Positions 1-10,527 of a stretch of DNA of 34,262 nt are shown here, in pieces. Each line of letters starts with the position of its first letter. The stretch's first letter is position 1. The notes under the pieces are model-generated. The model saw only the letters and a program-made list of their open reading frames with translations, was not told where the DNA came from and ran no database searches. This DNA comes from DASYQD01 sp036005845 (GTDB taxonomy: Bacteria > Acidobacteriota > Thermoanaerobaculia > Multivoradales > JAIOJS01), in assembly GCA_036005845.1 (NCBI GenBank), contig DASYQD010000176.1, forward strand, positions 1-34,262, in the 5' to 3' direction. The position numbers and the translations under genes were made by a program.

Positions 1-1660
<1,660 letters not shown>

Positions 1661-1730
1661 ATCCGTCTCCTGATCCTTCCTGCCTGCTCTGCCTGCCTGC
1701 TATTTCGTCTCGAATACCGTTCGCGCCAGC

Positions 1731-3251
<1,521 letters not shown>

Positions 3252-3266
3252 GATTCTTCTTCCTGT

Positions 3267-3755
3267 TTAGATTTCGATCTCGAGCTTTGCCTTGAGCACC
3301 TGCGGCAGCGGGATCACCTGCGTCTCGCCCTTCTCCCCGGTCACCGTCACCTTGCCGCCCTGGCCGGGATCGAAGCCGGCGAGGCGCCCGACGATCGTCT
3401 TCTTGCGTTCGCCCGGCGGCTGGACCGTGATGCGGGCCAGCCGGCCGGTGAAGCGGCGGTAATCCTCGGGCTGGTAGAGCGGCCGGTCGAGGCCGGGTGA
3501 GCTCACCTCGAGGGTGTAGCGCGCCGGGCCGAAGTCGACGACGTCGAGGAGTGCCGAGGCCTGTCGCGAGACGTTGGCGCAGTCCTCGTGCGACACGCCC
3601 TGGGTCTGGCCGTCCGCGGATGGCTCGCGGTCGAGCACCAGCCGCAGGACGCCGCCCTTGAACTCGACGCGCACCAGCTCGCAACCGATGCTCTCGGCGA
3701 TCGCCCCGAGCTCGGTGGCCAGCCTGCTGTCGACTCCTTCGTAGCTGACCGTCAT
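3267..3755 (-). CDS. rimP: Ribosome maturation factor RimP
   Basis: Needed for 30S subunit maturation. The protein is 162 aa, the usual size. The N-terminal alpha/beta domain includes AIAESIGCELVRVEFK. The family's conserved segment EVSSPGLDRPL lies at about residues 83-93, and an Sm-like C-terminal domain follows (GRLAGFDPGQGGKVTV). The frame stays open far upstream, but homology begins at MTVSYEGVD, so the ATG at 3755 is chosen. An AAGGAG sequence lies about 18 bases upstream, and weaker purines lie closer. It is the first gene of the rimP-nusA-infB operon. A structured leader with an intrinsic terminator lies upstream (see 3794-3975). Confidence 0.95.
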   Translation of the reverse strand: MTVSYEGVDSRLATELGAIAESIGCELVRVEFKGGVLRLVLDREPSADGQTQGVSHEDCANVSRQASALLDVVDFGPARYTLEVSSPGLDRPLYQPEDYRRFTGRLARITVQPPGERKKTIVGRLAGFDPGQGGKVTVTGEKGETQVIPLPQVLKAKLEIEI

Positions 3756-3793
3756 CGCGCCTTCGTCGGACTCCTTCGTATTCGGTGTGTGCA

Positions 3794-3830
3794 GAGGAAA
3801 AAAAAAGTGGGCCAAAGCCCACTTTCCTCT
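3794..3830 (-). terminator. Intrinsic terminator in the rimP leader (candidate attenuator)
   Basis: Read on the minus strand, the 9-bp perfect stem AAAGTGGGC / GCCCACTTT closes a TTTG loop and runs into nine consecutive T (3806-3798). Flanking AGAGGAAA / TTTCCTCT can extend the stem. This is a textbook Rho-independent terminator. It sits about 40 bases upstream of the rimP start and downstream of a -10-like element at 3970-3975, so full-length rimP-nusA-infB mRNA must read through it. No complete gene lies between that promoter and the hairpin. Confidence 0.85.
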
Positions 3831-3832
3831 TG

Positions 3833-3963
3833 CGGAAGGAAGTTGGCAGCCGCGAGCCGGGCTGCGGGTCGGCGCTTCCGGATGACCAGCGCGCCTCACA
3901 CCGCCAAGGGTCTCGAACGGATCGAGACCAGCCCCGGGGCTCGAAGCCCCAGGCCCGTGACCG
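3833..3963 (-). ncRNA. Structured 5' leader of the rimP-nusA-infB operon (candidate cis-regulatory RNA)
   Basis: The leader between the putative promoter and the terminator holds several perfect inverted repeats (plus coordinates): 3936-3941/3945-3950 (6 bp), 3909-3916/3922-3929 (8 bp, GGTCTCGA/TCGAGACC, 5-base loop), 3846-3851/3860-3865 (6 bp), and a closing pair 3833-3838/3875-3880 (CGGAAG/CTTCCG) around the last one. Together with the downstream terminator this resembles an attenuator leader. Leaders ending in terminators are known upstream of rimP in some proteobacteria, but I cannot say this is homologous. It was tested for tRNA character and does not fit: the TTCGA loop has 5 bases where a T-arm has 7. 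Confidence 0.55.
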
Positions 3964-3969
3964 ACGCGG

Positions 3970-3975
3970 AATATA
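3970..3975 (-). promoter_or_regulatory. -10-like element for the rimP operon
   Basis: Minus-strand TATATT within GCTATATTCCGCGTC. The same 15-base context, with A for T at one position, occurs at the TATAAT before the HD-GYP gene (14711-14725). No good -35 is visible at 16-18 bases. A start near 3963 would give a leader of about 200 bases. Confidence 0.45.
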
Positions 3976-3993
3976 GCACGCAGGGCCGGAGCA

Positions 3994-4016
3994 ACCCCAC
4001 CACGTGACCGTGGGGT
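3994..4016. promoter_or_regulatory. 7-bp inverted repeat upstream of the rimP promoter (candidate operator)
   Basis: ACCCCAC (3994-4000) and GTGGGGT (4010-4016) form a perfect inverted repeat with a 9-base spacer starting CACGTG. It overlaps the position expected for the rimP -35 and lies about 125 bases upstream of htrA in the divergent intergenic region. A regulator-binding site is possible; the regulator is unknown. Confidence 0.3.
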
Positions 4017-4062
4017 CGCCAGCCGAGCGCGAGTCCCAGCACTGCCTGCCGTGGCTCTCCAT

Positions 4063-4092
4063 TTGCTTCCCTCGACGCGACAAGGCGAGAAT
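4063..4092 (+). promoter_or_regulatory. Possible promoter of the HtrA-like gene
   Basis: TTGCTT (4063-4068), an 18-base spacer, then GAGAAT (4087-4092), 48 bases before the GTG start. The match to sigma-70 hexamers is moderate. An envelope-stress sigma factor site would also be plausible for an htrA gene, but none was recognised. Confidence 0.3.
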
Positions 4093-4140
4093 CGCTGCAG
4101 AGTTGGGTGACGCCAGACGGCGCGAGGAGCGGACGAGCCA

Positions 4141-5724
4141 GTGAAACAGCTTCGCGGGCGGTGGCGGATGGGCCTGCCGATGGTGGGCGCGATGGTGTTC
4201 GGCATGGTGCTCGCCGCCGTCGTCGATCGCACGCCCGCCGGCTGGGGCGCCGCGACGGCAGACCCCGAGGCGGTGGTCCTCCATGCCGGGCGCAACAGCC
4301 TGCCCGGCTTCGCCGACCTGGCGGAGGCCGTGGCGCCGGCGGTGGTGACGATCCGCGCCGTGAGCTTCCAGGAAGCTCCCGAGGGGCACGGCAACGCCAG
4401 CGGCGACGACTCCGGCGGGGCCGGCAGCAGCGACAGCAGCGGCGGTGCCGGCAGCGAGAACGACCCCTTCTTCGACTTCTTCTTCGGCCCTCACCACCGC
4501 GACCAGCCCGGTCCGGAGCGCGGGCCGCAACGGCAGCAGGAGTTCCGCTCGGAGGCGGGCGGCAGCGGCTTCGTCATCAGCGGCGACGGCCTGATCGCCA
4601 CCAACTACCACGTCATCGAGGGCGCCAGCGAGCTGATGGTCACCGTCGGCGACGACCCGCGCGAGCTGCCCGCCAAGGTGCGCGGCATCGACCCCGCCAC
4701 CGACCTGGCGCTGATCCAGGTGACGCCGGATCGCAAGCTGCGCCACCTGCGTCTCGGCGACAGCGGCAAGGTGCGCGTCGGCGACTGGATCATGGTGATC
4801 GGCAACCCGCTGCGGCTGGGGCGCACGGTCACCGTCGGCGTCGTCTCGGCGGTGGGCCGCTCGGGGCTCGGCATCACCGACGTCTCGTTCGAGAACTTCC
4901 TGCAGACCGACGCGGCGATCAACTTCGGCAACTCGGGCGGGCCGATGGTCAACCTCGACGGCCAGGTGGTCGGCATCGCCACCGCCATCAACTGGGGCGC
5001 CGAGAACGTCGGCTTCGCGGTGCCGGCGAGCACGATCTCGCGGGTGATGCCGCAGCTCGAGAAGCAGGGCAAGGTGCGACGCGGCTATCTCGGCGTCAAC
5101 GTCGAGAACCTCGACTTCCGCGCCCAGCAGGCCTTCGGGCTGCCCAGCGGCCAGGGCGCCCTGGTGATCCAGGTCAACGAGGGCACGCCCGGCGCCGACG
5201 CCGGCCTCGCGCACGGCGACGTCATCCTCGCCGTCGACGGCCATCCGGTGGGCACGACGCGCGACCTCATCGACTACGTCTCCGACCAGCCGCCGGGCTC
5301 GCAGGTGAGGCTCGACGTGCTGCGCGACGGCAAGCGCAGCGAGCACACGGTGACGCTCGGCGAACGGCCGACGGGCGAGGCGGCGCCCGAGCCGCCGGAG
5401 GAGCACGCGCCGCCGGGCATCGAGTGGCTGGGGCTGCGCTACGGCGACCTCACGCCGGCGATTCGCTCGTCGCACCGCATCCCCGAAGGCGTGCAGGGCG
5501 TCTGGGTGCGCGCCATCTCACCGCGCAGCCCGCTGGTCGACGAGAACGTCGAGATCGGCGACGTCATCACCGAGGCCGGCGGCCGTCACGTCGGCAACGT
5601 CGCCGAGCTCGAGTCCATCGTCAAAGCCGCGCGCCCGGGCAGCTACCTGCGCTTCTACGTCCAGCGCTTCGACCCGCGCAGCGGCGAGTCCGGCCAGTTC
5701 TTCGCCTTCGCGCGCGTGCCCTGA
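4141..5724 (+). CDS. HtrA/DegP-like periplasmic serine protease with two PDZ domains
   Basis: Envelope quality-control protease and chaperone family. The 527-aa protein starts with a basic end and a hydrophobic segment (about residues 11-28; signal peptide or anchor). A Gly/Ser/Asp-rich low-complexity linker follows (about 82-108). The trypsin-like domain has a complete triad: H157 in ATNYHVIEG, D188 in DPATDLAL, S265 in NFGNSGGPM. PDZ1 starts near RRGYLGVNV (about 313), and a divergent PDZ2 lies near WVRAISPRSPL. The GTG start at 4141 is supported by GAGGAG about 11 bases upstream. It is transcribed alone and divergently from rimP. The last strand reads QFFAFARV, with no sign of truncation. 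The family is certain; the DegP/DegQ/DegS subtype is not. Confidence 0.93.
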   Translation: MKQLRGRWRMGLPMVGAMVFGMVLAAVVDRTPAGWGAATADPEAVVLHAGRNSLPGFADLAEAVAPAVVTIRAVSFQEAPEGHGNASGDDSGGAGSSDSSGGAGSENDPFFDFFFGPHHRDQPGPERGPQRQQEFRSEAGGSGFVISGDGLIATNYHVIEGASELMVTVGDDPRELPAKVRGIDPATDLALIQVTPDRKLRHLRLGDSGKVRVGDWIMVIGNPLRLGRTVTVGVVSAVGRSGLGITDVSFENFLQTDAAINFGNSGGPMVNLDGQVVGIATAINWGAENVGFAVPASTISRVMPQLEKQGKVRRGYLGVNVENLDFRAQQAFGLPSGQGALVIQVNEGTPGADAGLAHGDVILAVDGHPVGTTRDLIDYVSDQPPGSQVRLDVLRDGKRSEHTVTLGERPTGEAAPEPPEEHAPPGIEWLGLRYGDLTPAIRSSHRIPEGVQGVWVRAISPRSPLVDENVEIGDVITEAGGRHVGNVAELESIVKAARPGSYLRFYVQRFDPRSGESGQFFAFARVP

Positions 5725-5742
5725 CCGCAGCTCGATGCTCGG

Positions 5743-5847
5743 CTAGACCGCGATGACCGTCTCGAGCGGCCGCGGGTCGCCGGCATCGCCTTCGTTCAGC
5801 GCACGAGCGCGGTGCCGCCAAGACGTGTCGGCCTCAACTGCGGCCAT
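5743..5847 (-). CDS. Possible 34-aa ORF or gene remnant after the 72-aa gene
   Basis: A short frame MAAVEADTSWRHRAR...TVIAV overlaps the end of the upstream 72-aa gene by 14 bases and ends in TAG. It could be a translationally coupled micro-protein, the surviving tail of a larger deleted gene, or chance. The ATG overlaps the preceding stop region and there is no separate ribosome-binding site. I do not recognise the sequence. Confidence 0.2.
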   Translation of the reverse strand: MAAVEADTSWRHRARALNEGDAGDPRPLETVIAV

Positions 5848-6052
5848 AGCCGAGCCAAGATGGCAGGTTGTCTTCGCACCACCTGCGATAGTCGGCCATG
5901 GTCTCGAAGGACCGAAATCGTGCGTCGTCGAGCACGGGCTTGTAGGTCTTGATGAAGCCATAGCGGATGCGTTCCTCGACGGAACGGTGCGCGGCCGCTT
6001 CGAACTCGGCGAGCCACTCGGCTGGAATGTCGGTTGGTGGCGGCGAGGACAT
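5834..6052 (-). CDS. Small hypothetical protein (72 aa)
   Basis: The protein begins MSSPPPTDIPAEWLAEFEAA and ends ENLPSWLGYGRS-like (here DNLPSWLGYGRS). It is soluble, with charged and aromatic residues and no signal peptide. The composition, with three Trp and several conserved-looking aromatic blocks (YGFIKTYKPV, MADYRRWCE), looks like a real protein and not an antisense shadow. From memory, similar small proteins sit beside nucleotidyltransferase-type genes in other genomes. No such partner is present here, so it may be the survivor of a pair. The ATG is at 6052, and a TAGCGT element lies 13 bases upstream on the minus strand. It is divergent from the NtrX-like regulator. Confidence 0.65.
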   Translation of the reverse strand: MSSPPPTDIPAEWLAEFEAAAHRSVEERIRYGFIKTYKPVLDDARFRSFETMADYRRWCEDNLPSWLGYGRS

Positions 6053-6124
6053 GGCCTGGTGGTGGACGCTACCAGAGCGTGGACCCCGACTCGAATCAGG
6101 AGCGGTGCACGGGAAGCGAGCTGT

Positions 6125-6130
6125 TACGAT
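6125..6130 (+). promoter_or_regulatory. -10-like TACGAT close to the NtrX-like start
   Basis: TACGAT ends 10 bases before the ATG at 6141. The gap has no Shine-Dalgarno sequence, so transcription would start within a few bases of the ATG. One of a set of similarly placed elements in this window. Confidence 0.4.
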
Positions 6131-6140
6131 CGTTCGCGGC

Positions 6141-7586
<1,446 letters not shown>

Positions 7587-7590
7587 GGCG

Positions 7591-8250
7591 ATGGCGCGGA
7601 GCAGGGGCGCGAGCCGCACCGCGACCGACGGATCGGGCGTCGCCGCCGCCGAGCTCGACACGGTGGCCGCGGCGTTCCCCGACGCGGCGGCGGAGACGCT
7701 CGGCATGCTGCAGTCCTCGGGCGCGTTGCTCGAGGGACACTTCCTGCTCTCCTCCGGCCTCCACTCGCCGCGCTACGTGCAGTGCGCCAAGCTGCTCGAG
7801 CTGCCGGTGCGCGCGCAGCGCGTGGGCGAGCGGTTGGCCGCGCTGCTGCGGCCGCTGCGCCTCGACTCGATCGTCTCGCCGGCGCTCGGCGGCCTGATCA
7901 TCGGCCACGAGGTGGCGTCGGCGCTCGACCTGCCCTTCCGCTTCACCGAGCGCAAGGACGCCAAGATGGAGCTGCGCCGCGGCTTCGCGCTCGGCTACGG
8001 CGAGCGAGTGGCGGTGATCGAGGACGTGGTGACGACGGGGAAGTCGACGCTCGAGGCGGCGGCGGTGGCCAGCGGCCACGGCGCCGAGGTGGTGGCGGTG
8101 GGCGCCATCCTCGACCGCAGCGGCGGCAAGCACCCGTTCGAGGTGCCCTTCCTCTCGCTGCTCAAGCTCGATTTCCCGACCTGGGCGGCGGCGGCGTGTC
8201 CGCTCTGCGCGGCAGGCGGCAAGGCGGAGAAACCCGGGAGTCGCGCTTAG
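7591..8250 (+). CDS. pyrE: Orotate phosphoribosyltransferase
   Basis: Converts orotate and PRPP to OMP in UMP synthesis. The 219-aa product contains the core GALLEGHFLLSSGLHS (44-59), TERKDAKMELRRGF and the PRPP loop VAVIEDVVTTGKST (140-153). It ends with a CPLC...KPGSR tail, as in one subgroup of bacterial PyrE proteins. The N-terminus is about 25 residues longer than usual. An internal GTG at 7663 would give a standard length, so the start is uncertain; ATG 7591 is kept because it lies 4 bases after the upstream stop with GAGG overlapping that stop. It appears to be co-transcribed with the NtrX-like regulator. Confidence 0.93.
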   Translation: MARSRGASRTATDGSGVAAAELDTVAAAFPDAAAETLGMLQSSGALLEGHFLLSSGLHSPRYVQCAKLLELPVRAQRVGERLAALLRPLRLDSIVSPALGGLIIGHEVASALDLPFRFTERKDAKMELRRGFALGYGERVAVIEDVVTTGKSTLEAAAVASGHGAEVVAVGAILDRSGGKHPFEVPFLSLLKLDFPTWAAAACPLCAAGGKAEKPGSRA

Positions 8251-8252
8251 CC

Positions 8253-8477
8253 GTGGCCGCCGACGATACGGCGCCGGCGCGGTCCGCGTGGGCAGCGAAG
8301 CTGCGCGGCAAGCGGCTGATCGTGCTTCTCGCGCTGCTGCCGATCGCCCTCGCGCTGCACGTGTACCTCGTGTGGCTCGGCGGCGGCTGGCGGGTCTTCG
8401 CGCTCGTCGAGCTCGGCGTCGGCGCTTTCGTGGCGCTCGCCATGCGCGAGGCGAAGCGGCTCGACGGCGCGAGCTGA
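8253..8477 (+). CDS. Small two-helix membrane protein (74 aa)
   Basis: It starts at GTG two bases after the pyrE stop. It has a basic N-terminus (WAAKLRGKR), then two hydrophobic helices (about 22-40, VLLALLPIALALHVYLVW, and 46-64), then a short charged tail. Tight spacing and clean hydrophobicity suggest a real inner-membrane protein in the ntrX-like/pyrE unit. No family was recognised. Confidence 0.6.
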   Translation: MAADDTAPARSAWAAKLRGKRLIVLLALLPIALALHVYLVWLGGGWRVFALVELGVGAFVALAMREAKRLDGAS

Positions 8478-8506
8478 GCTCACGGCCGACCAGAAGGCGC
8501 CGCGGC

Positions 8507-8767
8507 TTACAGGAAGCTCTTGAAGCGGCCGCGGTCGAGCTTGTCGACGGCGAGCCTCAGCGCCTCGATGCGGCCGTGGCGGTCGGCGTCCGCCTTGGGC
8601 ACCCAGAGGTCCCACTCGAGCTCGGAGCCGTCGATCACGCCGACGTGGAAGGCGCCCTTGTCCTCGTGCCAGTCGGGCTCGTCGTCGGCGAGCACCCAGC
8701 CGGAGGGAAGGTAGCTCTCGAGCTCGACGTCGGTGTAGGAGAGCGGCGGCAGCAGGTCGGCGGCCAT
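8507..8767 (-). CDS. Hypothetical protein (86 aa)
   Basis: Soluble and acidic, with many aromatics, beginning MAADLLPPLSYTDVELES. The middle (GWVLADDEPDWHEDKGAFHVGV...ELEWDLWVP) suggests a small beta-rich fold; the end KLDRGRFKSFL is basic. No family was recognised. ATG 8767 is preferred over a more distal GTG because a TAAAAC element (8781-8776) lies 8 bases before it. It is convergent with the pyrE unit and lies downstream of the thioesterase on the same strand, separated by 69 bases. Confidence 0.7.
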   Translation of the reverse strand: MAADLLPPLSYTDVELESYLPSGWVLADDEPDWHEDKGAFHVGVIDGSELEWDLWVPKADADRHGRIEALRLAVDKLDRGRFKSFL

Positions 8768-8775
8768 CGGCGATG

Positions 8776-8781
8776 GTTTTA
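8776..8781 (-). promoter_or_regulatory. -10-like TAAAAC close to the 86-aa gene start
   Basis: Minus-strand TAAAAC, 8 bases before the ATG at 8767, with no Shine-Dalgarno between. It suggests a separate, near-leaderless promoter for this gene. Confidence 0.3.
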
Positions 8782-8836
8782 CCACAACGTGGCGCGTGCG
8801 GAGCCGCGAGGTTCTGTCCGCAGCAGCGAGCAGCGA

Positions 8837-9277
8837 TCAGCCGGCAGCGACCGCGGCGGCGTCGATGCCGGCGAGGCGAGCGAACGGCTCGCGAAGGATG
8901 GCCGGCACGCGGCAGGGGCGGCGGCTGTCGCGCTCGACCCAGATGTGCTCGCTGGCGCCGGTGGCGAGGAGGTCGTCGCCGCGCCGCACCTCGTAGCCGA
9001 AGCGGGTCAATCGCGAGCTGAGGCGGTCGATCCAGGCGCTGACGGCCACGGTCTGGCCGTAATGCGCCGGCTGTCGATAGCGGATCTCGATGCCGGTGAC
9101 CACCATGAGGTAGCCCATCGACTCGACTTCGGCGTAGGGGATGCCGCTCGTCGCGCACAGCCGCGTGCGCGCCAACTCGAACCAGGCGACGTAGTTGGCG
9201 TGGTGGACGTGGCCCATCTGGTCCGTCTCGATGTAGCGGACCTCGACGTCGACGGTGCTGCGGACCGGCTCCGACAT
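8837..9277 (-). CDS. Hotdog-fold acyl-CoA thioesterase (YbgC/FadM-like, 4HBT)
   Basis: Hydrolyses acyl-CoA thioesters; 146 aa. The family motif is clear: YIETDQMGHVHHANYVAWFE, with catalytic D19 and the following GHVHHANY. The rest (FELARTRL, YRQPAHYGQTVAV, EVRRGDDLLATG) is typical. The open frame extends to 9376, but homology begins at MSEPVRSTVD, so ATG 9277 is chosen. A GATAAT element (9292-9287) lies 9 bases upstream and no Shine-Dalgarno is seen. The substrate cannot be told from sequence. Confidence 0.9.
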   Translation of the reverse strand: MSEPVRSTVDVEVRYIETDQMGHVHHANYVAWFELARTRLCATSGIPYAEVESMGYLMVVTGIEIRYRQPAHYGQTVAVSAWIDRLSSRLTRFGYEVRRGDDLLATGASEHIWVERDSRRPCRVPAILREPFARLAGIDAAAVAAG

Positions 9278-9286
9278 GCGGAGCGG

Positions 9287-9292
9287 ATTATC
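9287..9292 (-). promoter_or_regulatory. -10-like GATAAT close to the thioesterase start
   Basis: Minus-strand GATAAT followed by CCGC, 9 bases from the ATG. The TAATCCGC context matches the TATAAT element at 14713. Confidence 0.45.
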
Positions 9293-9310
9293 GCGCGTGG
9301 CCAGCGTGAA

Positions 9311-9342
9311 CGAAGCGGGCCCGCTTTGGCGAGCCCGCTTCG
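9311..9342. repeat. 10-bp perfect inverted repeat
   Basis: CGAAGCGGGC (9311-9320) and GCCCGCTTCG (9333-9342), 12-base loop. It lies between the stop of the DUF2541-like gene and the thioesterase start, just upstream of the thioesterase -10. It may be a terminator stem without a T-run or an operator. Confidence 0.4.
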
Positions 9343-9365
9343 CGGAACGAGGTCGGGCGGGGGCG

Positions 9366-9391
9366 CCCCCTGCCACTGGAGGGGCAGGGGG
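9366..9391 (-). terminator. GC-rich hairpin after the DUF2541-like gene
   Basis: CCCCCTGCC (9366-9374) pairs perfectly with GGCAGGGGG (9383-9391), 8-base loop. It starts about 25 bases past the stop of the minus-strand gene at 9416. The surrounding GGGGG runs resemble dispersed palindromes common in GC-rich genomes. No T-run follows, so termination is inferred from position only. Confidence 0.4.
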
Positions 9392-9415
9392 TCGGGGGGA
9401 TAGGGGTGAGATTGT

Positions 9416-9829
9416 CTAGTGCTGGCCGAAGACCTTGACCAGCGCGCCCTTGCCGGTGATCGACTGCGCGTCGTACCAGAAGTCGATCGAGCGAATGACG
9501 CGCGCACGCCCTTCGAGATCGATGACGCGCGAGCGGCCGCCGGCGCGAATGACCTCGCGCAGCTCGAGCTCCTGGCTCTGGTCGTCGCCGAAGTGGACGA
9601 CGACGCGGTGGAACTGCACGGCGCGCTCGAAGACCCGGAGCTGGAGGTGGCGGAACTCGCCGCGGACGCCGGTGACGACGATGGTGTCGTGGTCGAGCTT
9701 GTCGGTGACGTGGCGCTCGCCGAGGAGGGCCCAGTTGCCGGCGCCGCGACGGGCCGAGGCCGCGCCGGGCAGCGCGACGAGACCGATGGCGAGGGCGAGC
9801 AGAGCGAGCGAGGCGATGGAACGACGCAT
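9416..9829 (-). CDS. Secreted DUF2541-like protein
   Basis: The 137-aa protein has a clear Sec signal peptide: MRRS, a hydrophobic core LALLALAIGLVAL, and likely cleavage after ASA (residue 26). The mature part is a single beta-rich domain (NWALLGERHV, VVVHFGDDQSQELELRE, GGRSRVIDLEGRARVI, SIDFWYDAQS) that resembles the DUF2541 / YaaI family from memory. Its function is unknown. The start at 9829 is decided by a strong AGGAGG six bases upstream. It is divergent from the carbonic-anhydrase-like gene. Confidence 0.8.
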   Translation of the reverse strand: MRRSIASLALLALAIGLVALPGAASARRGAGNWALLGERHVTDKLDHDTIVVTGVRGEFRHLQLRVFERAVQFHRVVVHFGDDQSQELELREVIRAGGRSRVIDLEGRARVIRSIDFWYDAQSITGKGALVKVFGQH

Positions 9830-9960
9830 AGGGAACCTCCTGAAGTGGATTGTCGAGTTTGTCAGGACCGTCGCGACGTGGAACGCACCGGCGCGGGCTT
9901 TCCTGCGCCCGCCGATCCTCGCACCGCGCGCCTCTTCGCGGCAAACCTTCACCCGCGGTG

Positions 9961-9966
9961 TAGATT
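9961..9966 (+). promoter_or_regulatory. -10-like TAGATT close to the gamma-CA start
   Basis: TAGATT ends 6 bases before the GTG at 9973. The spacer CGCGCC cannot hold a Shine-Dalgarno. Initiation about 7 bases past the hexamer would put the mRNA 5' end on the start codon, i.e. a leaderless message for this four-gene operon. Confidence 0.5.
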
Positions 9967-9972
9967 CGCGCC

Positions 9973-10527
9973 GTGCCGGTCTACCCCTACCAAGGCGTCT
10001 GGCCCCGATTGGGCGAACGGGTGTTCCTCGCCCCGTCGGCCGAGGTCGCCGGTGACGTCGAGGTGGGCGACGACGCGTCCTTCTGGTTCCACACCGCCGC
10101 GCGCGGCGACGTCAACCGCATCCGTATCGGCGAGCGCACCAACGTGCAGGACGGTACCGTGCTGCACGTCACGCACGAGACGCATCCGCTCCTGATCGGC
10201 GCCGCGGTGGTGATCGGCCACGCCGCGGTGCTGCACGGCTGCACGGTGGAGGACGGCGCGCTCATCGGCATCGGCGCGCGAGTGCTCGACGGCGCGGTGG
10301 TCGAGACCGGCGCGCAGGTCGGCGCCGGCGCGGTGGTCGCTCCGGGCACGCGCATCCCGGCGCATCACCTGGCGCTGGGCGTACCCGCGCGCGTCGCGCG
10401 GCCGCTCTCGGATCGCGAGCGCGCGACGATCCCGGAGATCGTCGAACGTTACGTGCGGCTCAAGGAGACCTATCGCGTGGCGCTTGCTGCCGAGTCGGTG
10501 CCGGAGCCCGCCGGAGTGGCGCGATGA
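9973..10527 (+). CDS. Gamma-carbonic-anhydrase family protein (left-handed beta-helix)
   Basis: Trimeric hexapeptide-repeat metalloenzyme family (YrdA/PaaY-like); 184 aa. Repeated turns are evident (VAGDVEVGDDASFW, GALIGIGARVLDGAV). The zinc-ligand histidines of the family are in place: H65 in DGTVLHVT, H83 in VIGHAAV and H88 in VLHGCTV. A helical C-terminus follows (IPEIVERYVRLKETY). GTG start. Its TGA overlaps the hisS ATG (ATGA). Carbonic anhydrase activity is known for only some members, so the enzymatic call is tentative while the fold is not. Confidence 0.9.
   Translation: MPVYPYQGVWPRLGERVFLAPSAEVAGDVEVGDDASFWFHTAARGDVNRIRIGERTNVQDGTVLHVTHETHPLLIGAAVVIGHAAVLHGCTVEDGALIGIGARVLDGAVVETGAQVGAGAVVAPGTRIPAHHLALGVPARVARPLSDRERATIPEIVERYVRLKETYRVALAAESVPEPAGVAR

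Noticed and set aside
3836..3960. tRNA-like look of the rimP leader (GGGGC-TTCGA-GCCCC)
   Set aside because: The loop has 5 bases where a T-arm has 7, and there is no acceptor stem or anticodon arm at the right spacing.
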